NCBI GenBank assembly: GCA_947475545.1
Contig: CANJLL010000005.1
Location: 62,001 to 126,000, forward strand
Length of the DNA stretch: 64,000 bases
Direction of reading: 5' to 3'
Source: Chloroflexota bacterium
GTDB lineage: Bacteria > Chloroflexota > Limnocylindria > Limnocylindrales > CSP1-4
Part shown: positions 25,845 through 35,594 of the stretch, piece by piece
How the letters are laid out: every line of letters begins with the position of its first letter
Numbering within the stretch: the stretch's first letter is position 1
The notes under the pieces: generated by a model
What the model was told of the DNA's origin: nothing
The model's database searches: none
Seen by the model: only the letters and a program-made list of their open reading frames with translations
Translations under genes and position numbers: made by a program

Positions 25845-28421
25845 GTGAGCCGATTGCCGCTCCTGCTCGCAGCGGGCGCGCTATGGCTGTTCCTTGCCGC
25901 GCTCCCAGCCTTTGCGGATGGTGGCCCCCACGTCGCTGTGACGAACAACGGTTCCACCGTCCTGACATCCGACACGTGTGCCGGCTGCCACCGGATCCAT
26001 ACCGGCAAGGGCGAATACCTGATCGTCGCTGACACCGAGACCAACCTGTGCCTCACGTGCCACGGCCCCAACGCCGCCGGCGCCACGACCAACGTGGTGA
26101 CTGGCGTGCAGTACACCCCCGCGGCTTCCTACCCGAGCGCCGGGTGGCAGCAGCGGTCCGGCCTGGGCACTGATGCCAGTGGCACCCAGCTCGGTGCCCT
26201 TCGGGCCGGCGGCTTCCTCCAGGCGCGCCTCGACCAGCCCATCCGGCTGTCGAACGGCACCAGCCTGAAGGGGCAGGTCCCCGTCGGCGTCGCCGAGGCG
26301 ACCACCTCAGCGCACATGCACCTGCCGACCTACTCCGGCGTCGATGACAGCAATGGCATCGCCTGGGGCAACGGCGCGAACGGCTCGGGCGTCGGGCCCA
26401 CCGTTGAGCTCGAGTGCACCAGCTGCCACAACCCGCACGGGAATGGCAACTACCGCATCCTCAACCCGCTGCCCACGGCATCGGGCGCCACCCAGTCGGT
26501 CACCGACCCGGTCGCCCTGAACGCCACCGTGAACCTCGCCGCGGACACGATCATCACGACGGTCGGCCATCCCTTCCAGGTCGGCGACCTCGTGACCATC
26601 AGCGGCCTGACCATCACCGGCAGCCCCAGCAGCCCGTTCACCGTGGTTGCCGTGCCGGATGGGGCCAAGTTCCAGATCGGGACGATCACGGTCGCCGGCG
26701 GCATCACCGTCTTCGACATCACGGCCAGCACGGCCACCTCCGTCTCGCGCTCCAGTGCCCCGGTCACCGACGCGCCCGTTGGCACGATCGACCCGGCCAC
26801 CGGCTACCCCGAGCGGACCCGCAACTACACGGTCATCCAGGCCCAGGGCACCCAGGGCACGGCCGCCAGCTACCTGCTGTACGCCGACCAGGTCTCCAGC
26901 TATGGCGCGACCGCCGGTGACTACTTCCACCGGGCCGTTCCGTTCGCCACCAGCAGCGGCTCCGACGACGCCCCCAACGGCGTCCCGGCCACCGTGACCC
27001 TGGCGGGCGACGTGAATGCCGGCCAGGTCGGGTTCAACACCCAGATCACCGCCTGGTGCTCCGGCTGCCACACCCGCTACCTGTCGGTCCAGAACCCGAA
27101 CCCGAACGGCCTCGACGCCGGCTCCTCCGCCGCCTCGGCGAAGGGCGTCTTCGCGGATGTCCTCTCGAGCGGCACCATCGTGACCTCGGCCTCCCACGGC
27201 TTCGTCATCGGCGACGTCGTCACGGTCTCGGGCGCGGCGGGCATCGCGGACGGCGACTACACCGTCCTGACGGTTCCCACGACGACGGCCTTCACGGTCG
27301 CCGGCCTCTCGGCCGACTCCGGCACGCGGTTCAGCATCAGCTCGTCTGACGCCACCGCCAACACGATCACCACGTCCGCCGCCCACGGCCTGTCCATTGG
27401 CGACTACGTCCTGGTCGCGGACCACAACGGTCTCGCCGCTGGCGCGACCTTCAACGCCCTCTACTACGTCAAGACGGTCCCCAGCACGACGACGGTCACC
27501 CTCTCGTCGAAGCAGGGCGGCACCGCGCTCGACATCACGACCAACGGCGGCGCCTTCGGCACCGTGTCGGTCGTGGCCAGCCAGTACCGCGTCGCGTCCG
27601 TTGACGCCACCACCGAGACCTACACCACGAGCGCGGCGCACGGCCTGGTGGTCGGCGACCGTGTCGTGATCGGCGGTGTCGCGGCGGTCACCAGCACCAA
27701 CGCGAACGGCGCCTTCTACGTCAAGTCGGTCGGGTCGACGACCACCTTCACGGTGTCCTCGACCAGCGGCGGCGCGACGTTCGATCTGACCGTCTCCGGC
27801 GCCTGGACTGCCAACACCGGCGCGGTGATGCCTTCCGTCATCCGGAAGAACATGCCGCAGACCGCGTCGTCCTGGTGGTTCCCGCGCACCGACGGCACCA
27901 CGACCGCCGGCACACTCAACGTCGATCCCATCTACACGTACCAGCACCGGACCGTCCCGAACCGCGCGTGCACCACATGCCACGTGGCTCACGGCACCAA
28001 TGCCGCGATGACCGGCGCCAACTCGTCCACCGTCGCCCTGCCGAACGCTCTCGTGTCGGCTTCCAGCCGGCTGCTCAAGATCGACAACCGCGGCACCTGC
28101 CAGGTTTGCCACGATCCCACGAGCACCTTCGGCAGCAACAACTACAACAGCTATCTCGCTGGCTCTCCGGTCACGATCACGACGATCGACTCCAGCGGCA
28201 ACATCACGGCGACGAGCCACGGCTATTCGAAGGGCGACGTCCTGAAGATCGCCGGCAACTCGAAGCTCGCTGACGGCATCTACCTCGTCTTCAACGTCGT
28301 CAACGCGAACACCTTCCAGGTGTCCACGAGCGGCGCGCCGACGGCGACGGCCTCGACGGTCAGCGCCGGTGGCACCACCGGTGGCACGGCCACCCGCATC
28401 ACGGAAGTCGTCTTCCCGTAA
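25845..28421 (+). CDS. hexahaem c-type cytochrome with inserted beta-repeat modules
   Basis: A signal peptide (VSRLPLLLAAGALWLFLAAL, cut after AFADGG) precedes six CXXCH haem sites: CAGCH, CLTCH, CTSCH, CSGCH, CTTCH and CQVCH. It is a paralogue of the gene at 30646: both open with [13 protein letters not shown] and HTGKG. Between the haem sites lie five copies of a 45-60 residue module seen elsewhere in phage tail and cell-surface proteins (for example HPFQVGDLVTISGLTITG, SHGFVIGDVVTVSG, AHGLSIGDYVLVAD, AHGLVVGDRVVIGG). It is likely extracellular, so the modules may act as structural spacers or adhesins. 858 residues. GTG start with AGGAGG upstream. Confidence 0.8.
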   Translation: MSRLPLLLAAGALWLFLAALPAFADGGPHVAVTNNGSTVLTSDTCAGCHRIHTGKGEYLIVADTETNLCLTCHGPNAAGATTNVVTGVQYTPAASYPSAGWQQRSGLGTDASGTQLGALRAGGFLQARLDQPIRLSNGTSLKGQVPVGVAEATTSAHMHLPTYSGVDDSNGIAWGNGANGSGVGPTVELECTSCHNPHGNGNYRILNPLPTASGATQSVTDPVALNATVNLAADTIITTVGHPFQVGDLVTISGLTITGSPSSPFTVVAVPDGAKFQIGTITVAGGITVFDITASTATSVSRSSAPVTDAPVGTIDPATGYPERTRNYTVIQAQGTQGTAASYLLYADQVSSYGATAGDYFHRAVPFATSSGSDDAPNGVPATVTLAGDVNAGQVGFNTQITAWCSGCHTRYLSVQNPNPNGLDAGSSAASAKGVFADVLSSGTIVTSASHGFVIGDVVTVSGAAGIADGDYTVLTVPTTTAFTVAGLSADSGTRFSISSSDATANTITTSAAHGLSIGDYVLVADHNGLAAGATFNALYYVKTVPSTTTVTLSSKQGGTALDITTNGGAFGTVSVVASQYRVASVDATTETYTTSAAHGLVVGDRVVIGGVAAVTSTNANGAFYVKSVGSTTTFTVSSTSGGATFDLTVSGAWTANTGAVMPSVIRKNMPQTASSWWFPRTDGTTTAGTLNVDPIYTYQHRTVPNRACTTCHVAHGTNAAMTGANSSTVALPNALVSASSRLLKIDNRGTCQVCHDPTSTFGSNNYNSYLAGSPVTITTIDSSGNITATSHGYSKGDVLKIAGNSKLADGIYLVFNVVNANTFQVSTSGAPTATASTVSAGGTTGGTATRITEVVFP

Positions 28422-28443
28422 CCCCAACCCCGTAGCTCAAGTC

Positions 28444-28470
28444 GGGGTGGCCACCACCGGTGGCCACCCC
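28444..28470 (+). terminator. strong hairpin between cytochrome genes
   Basis: A 12-bp perfect stem GGGGTGGCCACC - ACC - GGTGGCCACCCC, 22 bp after the hexahaem stop and without a T-run. It may be a terminator or a stabilising processing site inside the cytochrome operon. Confidence 0.5.
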
Positions 28471-28549
28471 GGACCTCTTCCAGCCAGCTCCGACCAGGAT
28501 CGCCCGGTCGCCTGACCCCCCAACCCGCTACCAGCAGGCGAGCCGCATC

Positions 28550-30649
28550 GTGGACCGTCCCTCCCGCTCGGATCTCGTGTCCCTCCGTCGAATGCTTCAG
28601 GCGCTGCTGATGGCAGCGGTCCTGGGCTTCGCGGCGGCCGGCACGGTGATCGCGGCGGACCCCACAGCTACCCCCGTGGCAACCCCGCCGCCCGTGGCAA
28701 CCCCGCCGCCCGTGGCAACTCCCAGCCCGGCTCCCAGCACCTCGCCGGCGGCCATCCCCACGCCCATCCCCGCCCCGGATCCGACGCCGACCCCGGTCCC
28801 GTCGCCGACGCCCACCGCGTCGCCGACGCCCACCCCGGGCTCCACGCCGACCCCGGTGCCCACCCCGGATCCCTCCGCCACGCCGGACCCCAGCGCGGCG
28901 CCCGTGGCCAGCCCGACGCCCACCCCCACGCCCGAGCCAAGCCCCACCCCCGAGCCAAGTCCCACGCCGCGGCCCGGCGTCAAGTACGAGCTCACCGCTA
29001 CGCAGCGGTCCGGGACGACCGTTGGGCCCGCGCTCCCCCTCTACAAGCTTGATGCGCCCACCGTGGGGCCGTACGCCGGCACCAGCCCGCACATCCCATC
29101 CAACAGCCTCACCGAGGACAGCTGCGCGGCGTGCCACGTGTCGCACTCGGGCAAGAGCGTGATGCTCAGCACGGTCGCCGGCACGCAGGCCGCCCTCTGC
29201 TACCGGTGCCACACGACGGGTGCCACCTTCAATGTTCTGGCCGCCTTCACTGGCAAGCCGGCCAACAACGCGGCCACGGCCTCGTACTACTCGCACCCCG
29301 TCGCGGAGTCCAGCGCCAGCCTGCATGTCCTGGACGAGAACGACGAATTCACCGGGCTGGCCAACCGCCACGCGGTGTGTGCCGACTGCCACCAGCCACA
29401 TAACGCCACCAGCACCCGGCCCCAGCAGTCGACGACGGGCTGGACGGCCTCCGGCGATATCGCCGCGGCCTCGGGCGTCGGCGTCACCAACGGGGCCGCG
29501 GCCACCTCGCCCACCTACCAGCTCATCCGCCTGAGCGCCGACGCCCCCGGGCTCACCTACGAGTACCAGCTCTGCCTGAAGTGCCACTCGGGCAACACCA
29601 CGCTGCCGGTGCGGAGCACCACGAACCCGTCGTACTGGGCGCTGGACAAGGGCCTCGAGATGAACCCGGCCAACACCGCCTTCCACCCGGTCGAGGCCCG
29701 CGGCAAGAACCTGTCGCGCCAGATGCAGGGGAGCCTGTCGGGCACCTCGCCCTTCAAGGCATGGGAGCTGACCGTGGACTCGCTGGTCCGCTGCACCCAG
29801 TGCCACGGCGATCCCACGACGGTCAACCAGACGGCCTCGGCCACCCCGCTCAAGCCCGCCGCCACCGCGTACGAGGCGCCCCACGCGAGCGCCAACCGCG
29901 GCATCCTCATCGCGCCGTATCGCGATCGCGTGCTGAAGTCGCAGGGTCAGGCCTACAGCGCCGTCGACTTCGCGCTGTGCTTCCTGTGCCACACCGAGGC
30001 CCCGTTCGCCAACACGAACGAGGACCCCAGCTCGACCTTTACCTCATTCTCGCTTCACGGCCGGCACATCCGCGACATCGGCGGCTCCGGCTCAAGTACG
30101 TCCATCGACGTTGCGGGCGCGGGCAGCGGCTACGCGATCTGCGCCGAGTGCCACTTCCGGATCCACTCCAACGCACTGGCCTTCAAGGCCGGCGACACGG
30201 CTCCGGTGGCGCGCTCCACCAACTACACCAGCCTCGTCAACTTCGCCCCCAACGTGACCGGCGCCGGGGGCACGGGCAGCCCCACGTGGAACGCTCCCAA
30301 TGGGTCCGGCAACGGGTCGTGTGCCCTGCGCTGCCACGGCTACACCCACACGACCAGCTTCTCGGCCTACACGGTCGCCCCCGGAACGGGCTTCACGGCC
30401 AGCCCCACCTCCGGCTCCAAGGGCGTCTCCGGGCTCGTCGTGTCGTTCACGGACGCGACCCGCTACATCACGCCGGCGGCGGCCCTCTTCGCATGGACGT
30501 TTGGGGACGGCGGCACCGCGACGTCCCAGAACCCAACGCACACCTACACCGTGGCCGGGACCTACAGCGTCACCCTGACGGTCACCCGGACCTCGGGAGG
30601 TCTGAACATGTCGATGACCAGGACCGGCTACATCACGGTGACGCCATGA
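28550..30649 (+). CDS. octahaem c-type cytochrome with PKD domain
   Basis: A signal peptide ([21 protein letters not shown]) leads to a 100-residue Pro/Thr/Ser stalk (repeats such as [16 protein letters not shown]). Seven CXXCH motifs follow (CAACH, CYRCH, CADCH, CLKCH, CTQCH, CFLCH, CAECH), plus one CXXXCH (CALRCH), then a PKD-like beta-domain at the C-terminus ([20 protein letters not shown]). The stalk suggests the haem domain is held away from the wall. The exact start is uncertain: GTG 28550 (preceded by AGGCGAG), GTG 28577 or ATG 28592 are possible. The stop overlaps the next cytochrome start, so the two are co-translated. Confidence 0.8.
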   Translation: MDRPSRSDLVSLRRMLQALLMAAVLGFAAAGTVIAADPTATPVATPPPVATPPPVATPSPAPSTSPAAIPTPIPAPDPTPTPVPSPTPTASPTPTPGSTPTPVPTPDPSATPDPSAAPVASPTPTPTPEPSPTPEPSPTPRPGVKYELTATQRSGTTVGPALPLYKLDAPTVGPYAGTSPHIPSNSLTEDSCAACHVSHSGKSVMLSTVAGTQAALCYRCHTTGATFNVLAAFTGKPANNAATASYYSHPVAESSASLHVLDENDEFTGLANRHAVCADCHQPHNATSTRPQQSTTGWTASGDIAAASGVGVTNGAAATSPTYQLIRLSADAPGLTYEYQLCLKCHSGNTTLPVRSTTNPSYWALDKGLEMNPANTAFHPVEARGKNLSRQMQGSLSGTSPFKAWELTVDSLVRCTQCHGDPTTVNQTASATPLKPAATAYEAPHASANRGILIAPYRDRVLKSQGQAYSAVDFALCFLCHTEAPFANTNEDPSSTFTSFSLHGRHIRDIGGSGSSTSIDVAGAGSGYAICAECHFRIHSNALAFKAGDTAPVARSTNYTSLVNFAPNVTGAGGTGSPTWNAPNGSGNGSCALRCHGYTHTTSFSAYTVAPGTGFTASPTSGSKGVSGLVVSFTDATRYITPAAALFAWTFGDGGTATSQNPTHTYTVAGTYSVTLTVTRTSGGLNMSMTRTGYITVTP
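28673..28720 (+). repeat. 18-bp tandem repeat in Pro/Thr stalk
   Basis: Two perfect units of CCCGTGGCAACCCCGCCG (28673-28690, 28691-28708) and a partial third encode the PVATPP repeat at the start of the stalk of the octahaem cytochrome. Typical of low-complexity wall-spanning linkers. Confidence 0.7.
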
Positions 30650-31908
30650 CCCTCCGCCGCCTCCCCCTCCTCGCCGCCTGCGCGGCCCTGTGGCTGTTCC
30701 TGCCGGCAGTCCCGGTCCTGGCGGATGGCGGCCCGCACAACGCCAACATCAACAGCGGCATCGGCTCGCTGACGGCGGATACGTGCGCCGGCTGCCACCG
30801 GCTTCACACCGGCAAGGGCCAGTACCTGATCGTCGCCCCGGATCCCAACGCGCTGTGCCTGACGTGCCACGACGGCAACGGGGCCACCACCGACGTCGTC
30901 CACGGGGTCCAGTACGTGCCGGCCACGTGGACCGCGACGCCCGCCACGGACCCGATCATGGGCGCCCTTCGTGGCGGCGGCATCAGCTATGCGCTGATCG
31001 ACTCCATGGACCCGACTCGTCTCGTGACCAACACGCGCTTCCTCGCCAAGGTCCCGGTCCTCTCCCAGTCGCAGCCGGTGACATCCGTGCACCTGGGCGA
31101 GGGGACGGCCTGGGGCAACGGGCCCGAGGGAACCGCCGGCGCCGGGGCCGGTCCGGCCGACCTGGAGTGCATCTCGTGCCACAACCCCCACGGCAACGGC
31201 CAGTACCGGATGCTGAACACGCTGCCCGGAGCCGACTGGGCTGCCGATGGCGTTCCCGGGTGGACCTCGACCGGCGTGGCCGTCGAGGTGGCGGATACAC
31301 CCAACCCCACCGACGCGACACGGAACTACACGGTCCTGCCGGGCAGCTTCGCGACCGACGTGGTGGGCACCTTCACCGCGGACCAGGGCGACTACTGGCG
31401 GAAGCGCTACCCGTGGTACACCAACTCGGGCGCCCAGGACCCGATCCAGTCCGGCTGGGACGGCCAGTCACCGACCAACGCGGTCGCCAACGGCGGCACG
31501 CCGCCGGCCAACTCCACGGGCCTGATGACCGCCTGGTGCCTCCGCTGCCATACCCGCTACATCGGCCTGTCGAACGAGGCGGGCGATCCGCCCCCCATCA
31601 TCAACACCGGCGACCCCATCTTCGCGTACCGGCACTCGACGATGAACTATGGGTGCCTCCAGTGCCACGTGTCGCACGGCTCCAACGCCCTCATGACCGG
31701 TGCCAACGCGCTGGACCAGAAGGATCCAGGCGGGAGCCTGCCGGCCTGGACGCTGAACGCCGGCCCCGTCGGCAGCCCCGTGACGTCGGGCGATAGCCGC
31801 CTCCTCAAGGTCGGCGGCCGGGGTACCTGCCAGCTGTGTCACGACCCCACGGGGACCATCGGGAACAACGGCTACACCGGCCCAACACCGTCGCCCGGGG
31901 CGCCCTGA
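30646..31908 (+). CDS. hexahaem c-type cytochrome (short paralogue)
   Basis: A 420-residue paralogue of the gene at 25845 without the inserted modules. It has a signal peptide ([20 protein letters not shown]), then DGGPH, and six CXXCH sites: CAGCH, CLTCH, CISCH, CLRCH, CLQCH and CQLCH. The shared order with the longer protein suggests an ancestral duplication followed by module insertion in one copy. The ATG overlaps the stop of the octahaem gene. A hairpin lies at 31929. It probably belongs to the extracellular electron-carrier set. Confidence 0.85.
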   Translation: MTLRRLPLLAACAALWLFLPAVPVLADGGPHNANINSGIGSLTADTCAGCHRLHTGKGQYLIVAPDPNALCLTCHDGNGATTDVVHGVQYVPATWTATPATDPIMGALRGGGISYALIDSMDPTRLVTNTRFLAKVPVLSQSQPVTSVHLGEGTAWGNGPEGTAGAGAGPADLECISCHNPHGNGQYRMLNTLPGADWAADGVPGWTSTGVAVEVADTPNPTDATRNYTVLPGSFATDVVGTFTADQGDYWRKRYPWYTNSGAQDPIQSGWDGQSPTNAVANGGTPPANSTGLMTAWCLRCHTRYIGLSNEAGDPPPIINTGDPIFAYRHSTMNYGCLQCHVSHGSNALMTGANALDQKDPGGSLPAWTLNAGPVGSPVTSGDSRLLKVGGRGTCQLCHDPTGTIGNNGYTGPTPSPGAP

Positions 31909-31928
31909 TCCACTCGCCGGCCGGACCG

Positions 31929-31953
31929 GCCGGGCCGCGACGCGCGGCCCGGC
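31929..31953 (+). terminator. terminator hairpin after the cytochrome operon
   Basis: An 11-bp stem GCCGGGCCGCG / CGCGGCCCGGC with a 3-nt loop, followed by TTGAAC. It separates the three-cytochrome run from the maturation operon. Confidence 0.55.
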
Positions 31954-31992
31954 TTGAACGTGCCCCTGGCGGGCAGGGCATACGCGGTTGTC

Positions 31993-32006
31993 TATACCCC
32001 GGTATA
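31993..32006. promoter_or_regulatory. perfect dyad TATACC-CC-GGTATA
   Basis: A symmetric AT-rich dyad in an otherwise GC-rich region, 157 bp before the TPR gene that opens the cytochrome maturation operon. It could be a regulator operator or a bidirectional -10 element. No direct evidence separates these. Confidence 0.4.
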
Positions 32007-32162
32007 TGCCGGGCCGTGTGCCGTCTACCGTCTGCCGGGCTCCCTCTATCCGAAACGTGCCGCCCGGCAGATGGCTGCGCGCGCGTGCGGAATCGACAAT
32101 CGGCCTATCAACCGCAGCGTCCCACTTCGGCGCCCATGGCGCGCCGGACCCAGGAGAGCCAG

Positions 32163-33344
32163 ATGCCCAGCACCAACGAAGCCATCGCGCGCCTGGAGAA
32201 GGAGCTCCTGGCCCGCCTGGGCCTGGGCACCGGGGCCAGCAACGGGCAGATCGAGAGCGCGCACGAGGAGATCGCGGCGTATCTCGACAAGGCTCCCGGC
32301 GTCCTGCGCGGCTGGGCCGCGCGCCAGGCCGGGCCCATCGACGAGGCGTACGCCCTCCTGAGCGGCGACCGGGCCGAGCTCGTGGCCGCGGCCGAGGCCG
32401 CCGCGGCGGAGGCGGCGCTCATCGCTCCCGTCATGCCCGCCCCTGCTCCCACTCCGGCCGTTCGGCCCGGCCCGGCCCACGCCGCCGCCGCGCCTGCTGC
32501 CGATGGGCTCGTGCTGCCGAGCGGCGGCCGCCACACCATGGACGCCCTGGACGACGCCGGCGAGAAGTGGTACGACGAGAGTGAGCTGACGGCTCCGCCC
32601 CGCCGCACGCCGGCCGAGCGCCGGGCCGCGCAGGTGGCCGCCACCACCGGGGCCGCGCCCGCCACCGGCCTCAACCCCATGCTGAAGCGCGTGGGGCTGG
32701 CGGTTGCCGCGATCGTCGTGGTGGCCGTCGTCGGCGTCGGGGGCTACAACCTGGGCGCCCCCAAGGCCACCCCCGCTCCGTCCACCGATGCCGCGGCCGC
32801 GGCCTTCGAGACGGAGGTCACCGCCCTCATGCAGAAGCTGAGCGCGAGCCCCAACGACATCCCCACGCTGATGGGCCTGGCCAACGCCTACTACGCCATC
32901 CAGGACTACCCCACGTCCACGACCTGGATCAAGAAGGTCCTCGCGGTGGATCCCAAGAACATCGACGGCCTGCTCGCCCTGGGTGCCGTCAGCTTCAACC
33001 ACTCCGACTACCCCACGGCCGAAGCCAGCTGGACGCAGGTCCTGGGCATCGACCCGGCCAACCTCGAGGCCTACTACGACCTGGGCTTCCTGTACTACAG
33101 CGACAACCCGCCAAACATTGCCAAGGTCAAGGAGATGTGGGGCAAGCTCGTCGCCATCTCGCCTGACTCCCAGCTGGCCCAGACCGTGGCGTCGCACCTC
33201 ACCAGCCTCGACGCCAGCGCGCCGCCCGCGGCCGGCAGCCCAGCCCCGAGCGCGGCAGGCTCCGCCAGCGCGGCCCCCAAGGCGAGCGCCTCCGCGGCGG
33301 CCAGCCCGGCCACGGGTACGCCCGCCCCGTCGCCCAGCAAGTAA
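32163..33344 (+). CDS. TPR protein of cytochrome maturation operon
   Basis: A 393-residue protein with an N-terminal helical domain (residues 1-75, NEAIARLEKELLARLGLGTG, QGPIDEAYALLSGD-like; of unknown fold), an Ala/Pro linker, one membrane helix (VGLAVAAIVVVAVVGVGGYN) and two or three TPR units (LMGLANAYYAIQDYPTSTTW, LLALGAVSFNHSDYPTAEAS). The arrangement resembles CcmH/NrfG-like subunits that hand apocytochrome to haem ligation factors. The ATG follows AGGAGA. It heads the run CcdA-ResB-CcsA-ResA-like, which supports a maturation role. Confidence 0.7.
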   Translation: MPSTNEAIARLEKELLARLGLGTGASNGQIESAHEEIAAYLDKAPGVLRGWAARQAGPIDEAYALLSGDRAELVAAAEAAAAEAALIAPVMPAPAPTPAVRPGPAHAAAAPAADGLVLPSGGRHTMDALDDAGEKWYDESELTAPPRRTPAERRAAQVAATTGAAPATGLNPMLKRVGLAVAAIVVVAVVGVGGYNLGAPKATPAPSTDAAAAAFETEVTALMQKLSASPNDIPTLMGLANAYYAIQDYPTSTTWIKKVLAVDPKNIDGLLALGAVSFNHSDYPTAEASWTQVLGIDPANLEAYYDLGFLYYSDNPPNIAKVKEMWGKLVAISPDSQLAQTVASHLTSLDASAPPAAGSPAPSAAGSASAAPKASASAAASPATGTPAPSPSK

Positions 33345-33363
33345 GGGCCCGGAGAAGCGCGCG

Positions 33364-34101
33364 ATGACCGGCATCGGGATCCTGGTGGCCTTCCTGGCGG
33401 GGATCGTCTCGTTCGCCTCCCCGTGCTGCCTGCCGCTGGTCCCCGCCTACGTCGGCTACATGGTCGGGACGGCGCCCGAGGGTGCTGCCCGGCGCCGGCT
33501 GATCGCGTTTCGCCAGTCGCTCGCGTTCGTCCTGGGCTTCTCGGTGGTCTTCGTCGCGCTGTGGGCCTCCGTCGGCCTCGTCGGCTACGTCCTGCGTGAC
33601 TACGCCGGGCTGCTCCGACAGGTGGGTGGCGCGGTCATCGTGTTCATGGGCCTGCACGTCGCGGGCATCATCAACGTCTCCGCCCTCTACCGCGAGGTCC
33701 ACCTGCCGGTGGGCATGAACAGCGGCTCCACGATGGGCTTTGGCCAGGCGGCGCCCGCGACGCCAAGCTACGGCCGCTCCGCACTGCTGGGGGTCGTGTT
33801 TGCCGCTGGCTGGACCCCGTGCATCGGGCCCATCCTCGGCGGGATCATCGGGCTGGCCACGGTCAGCGCCAGCCTGCTCGAGGGCTCTGTTCTTCTCGCG
33901 ACCTACGCCGCCGGCCTCGCGGTCCCGTTCATCCTGGTCGCCGTCGGCGCGACCGCGGTGAGCGACCGGATGGGCTGGTTCCGCACCCACCACCAGCTGG
34001 TCTCCATGGCCACCGGGCTGATGCTCGTGGTGGTGGGCTTCCTGATGATCACCAACACCTTCGTCCGCCTGGCTGGGGTCATCCCCCAGTTCGGCCTCTA
34101 G
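33364..34101 (+). CDS. ccdA: CcdA cytochrome c biogenesis membrane protein
   Basis: A 245-residue six-helix protein with the redox cysteines of the CcdA family, SPCCLPLVPAYVGY near the N-terminus and WTPCIGPILGG in the second half. CcdA carries electrons across the membrane to reduce the haem-binding cysteines through a thioredoxin-like partner, here the ResA-like protein. The start ATG at 33364 follows GGAGA. Genes for ResB and CcsA follow, as in System II. Confidence 0.9.
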   Translation: MTGIGILVAFLAGIVSFASPCCLPLVPAYVGYMVGTAPEGAARRRLIAFRQSLAFVLGFSVVFVALWASVGLVGYVLRDYAGLLRQVGGAVIVFMGLHVAGIINVSALYREVHLPVGMNSGSTMGFGQAAPATPSYGRSALLGVVFAAGWTPCIGPILGGIIGLATVSASLLEGSVLLATYAAGLAVPFILVAVGATAVSDRMGWFRTHHQLVSMATGLMLVVVGFLMITNTFVRLAGVIPQFGL

Positions 34102-34112
34102 GAGCGCACGGC

Positions 34113-35576
34113 ATGAGCGAAGCGATCAGGCCCCCAGCCCGTTCCGGCAGCTCGGACCTGCTCGACGACTTCGAGGGCAACAACCTCAAGATCGGCGGCT
34201 TTGACGTCTTTGAGCGGCTCTGGCACCTGTTCATCTCGATGCGGACCGGCCTCGCGCTGATCTTCGCCATCGCGCTGTGCAGCTTCGTCGGCACCATGGT
34301 CGCCCAGGTCCCCCAGGGGATGGCCGAGGACAAGACGGCCTATGCCGTGTGGGTCGACGGCCTCCGGCCCAAGTACGGCGGGTGGACGAACATCTTCGAC
34401 GCCCTCGGCTTCTATGGCGTCTTCAGCTCGTGGTACTACCGCGGCCTGGTGGTCCTCCTCAGCACCAGCATCCTGGCCTGCTCGATCAACCGGGCGCCCA
34501 AGCTCTGGAAGCAGGCCACCAACCCCCGCATCGCCATGAGCCCCGGCTTCTACCAGCACGCCGCCCTGCGCGCCAGCCTCACGGTCCCGGCGACACTGGA
34601 GCAGGCCCAGGTCGCCGTGCAGGCGCAGTTCAAGCACGGCGGCTACCGGACCATCGTGGCGACCAGCGGGTCCGGCGTGGACATCTACGCCGACAAGTTC
34701 CGCTGGGGCCCGTTTGGCACCGTCTTCGCCCACCTGAGCATCATCGCGATCATCCTCGGCGCGATCGCCGGCAGCGCGGGCTTCCGCGACACCGCCTTCG
34801 TCGCCCCGGTGGGCAGCAAGGTCGCGGTCGGCAACGGGACCAACCTGTCGATCCAGGCCACCTCCTTCAACGACGCCTACTACGAGAGCGGGCAGCCCGC
34901 CGACTACGTCAGCCACCTGGTCCTGTTTGATGGCAGCAACCAGGTCATGGAGGCGGATGTCAGGGTCAACCAGCCGATGCGCTACGGCGATGTCTCGTTC
35001 TACCAGTCGTTCTTCGGTGGCGCGGCGGCCGTCCGGGTCACGGATGCGTCCGGCGCGGTCCTGTACGACCAGGGCGTCCCGCTCCAGTTCCAGTCGCAGA
35101 GCGGCAGCGAGACCATCGGCCAGCTGTTCCTGCCGGATCGCGACCTGGCCATCTACGTCGTGACCCCCGCCTCCGGCCGGGTCGACTCCACCATCAAGAC
35201 CGGCCAGCTCCAGTTCGAGGTCTACAAGGGCACCGCCCAGACCATGATCGGCACGCAGGTCGTGGGCCCCGGCAAGCCCGTCCAGATCGGCGATCTCACC
35301 TACACCTTCGTCCGCGAGCAGCGCTTCACCGGCCTGATCGTTGCGCGTGACCCCGGCGCCAACTTCGTGTGGCTGGGAGCGTTCCTCCTGGTCTTCGGGG
35401 TGGGCCTGGTCTTCTTCTTCCCGAACCGGCGCATCTGGGCGCGCGTGCGCCAGGGCGAGGACGGCACGGTCATCGAGGCCGGCGCGCTGACCCGCCACGA
35501 CGTGATGTTTGAAGCCGCGTTCGCAAAGCTCGTCACTGACGTGAAGCTCGGCCTGGCCGGGCCCAGCGCCTCGTAG
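34113..35576 (+). CDS. resB: cytochrome c biogenesis protein ResB (CcsB)
   Basis: A 487-residue protein with about four membrane helices: three near the N-terminus and one near residue 430 (FVWLGAFLLVFGVGLVFFF). A large extracytoplasmic domain lies between them. The N-terminal helix segment LWHLFISMRTGLALIFAIAL matches ResB/Ccs1, which holds apocytochrome c for haem attachment by CcsA. The start has AGGAG upstream. Together with CcsA it forms the synthase needed to mature the five multihaem cytochromes of the cluster. Confidence 0.9.
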   Translation: MSEAIRPPARSGSSDLLDDFEGNNLKIGGFDVFERLWHLFISMRTGLALIFAIALCSFVGTMVAQVPQGMAEDKTAYAVWVDGLRPKYGGWTNIFDALGFYGVFSSWYYRGLVVLLSTSILACSINRAPKLWKQATNPRIAMSPGFYQHAALRASLTVPATLEQAQVAVQAQFKHGGYRTIVATSGSGVDIYADKFRWGPFGTVFAHLSIIAIILGAIAGSAGFRDTAFVAPVGSKVAVGNGTNLSIQATSFNDAYYESGQPADYVSHLVLFDGSNQVMEADVRVNQPMRYGDVSFYQSFFGGAAAVRVTDASGAVLYDQGVPLQFQSQSGSETIGQLFLPDRDLAIYVVTPASGRVDSTIKTGQLQFEVYKGTAQTMIGTQVVGPGKPVQIGDLTYTFVREQRFTGLIVARDPGANFVWLGAFLLVFGVGLVFFFPNRRIWARVRQGEDGTVIEAGALTRHDVMFEAAFAKLVTDVKLGLAGPSAS

Positions 35577-35594
35577 AAGGGAAGGGGCAACAGC

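Noticed and set aside
25845-28421. Prophage tail-fibre gene suggested by beta-repeat modules
   Set aside because: The same frame has six haem sites and a signal peptide; no other phage genes are nearby.
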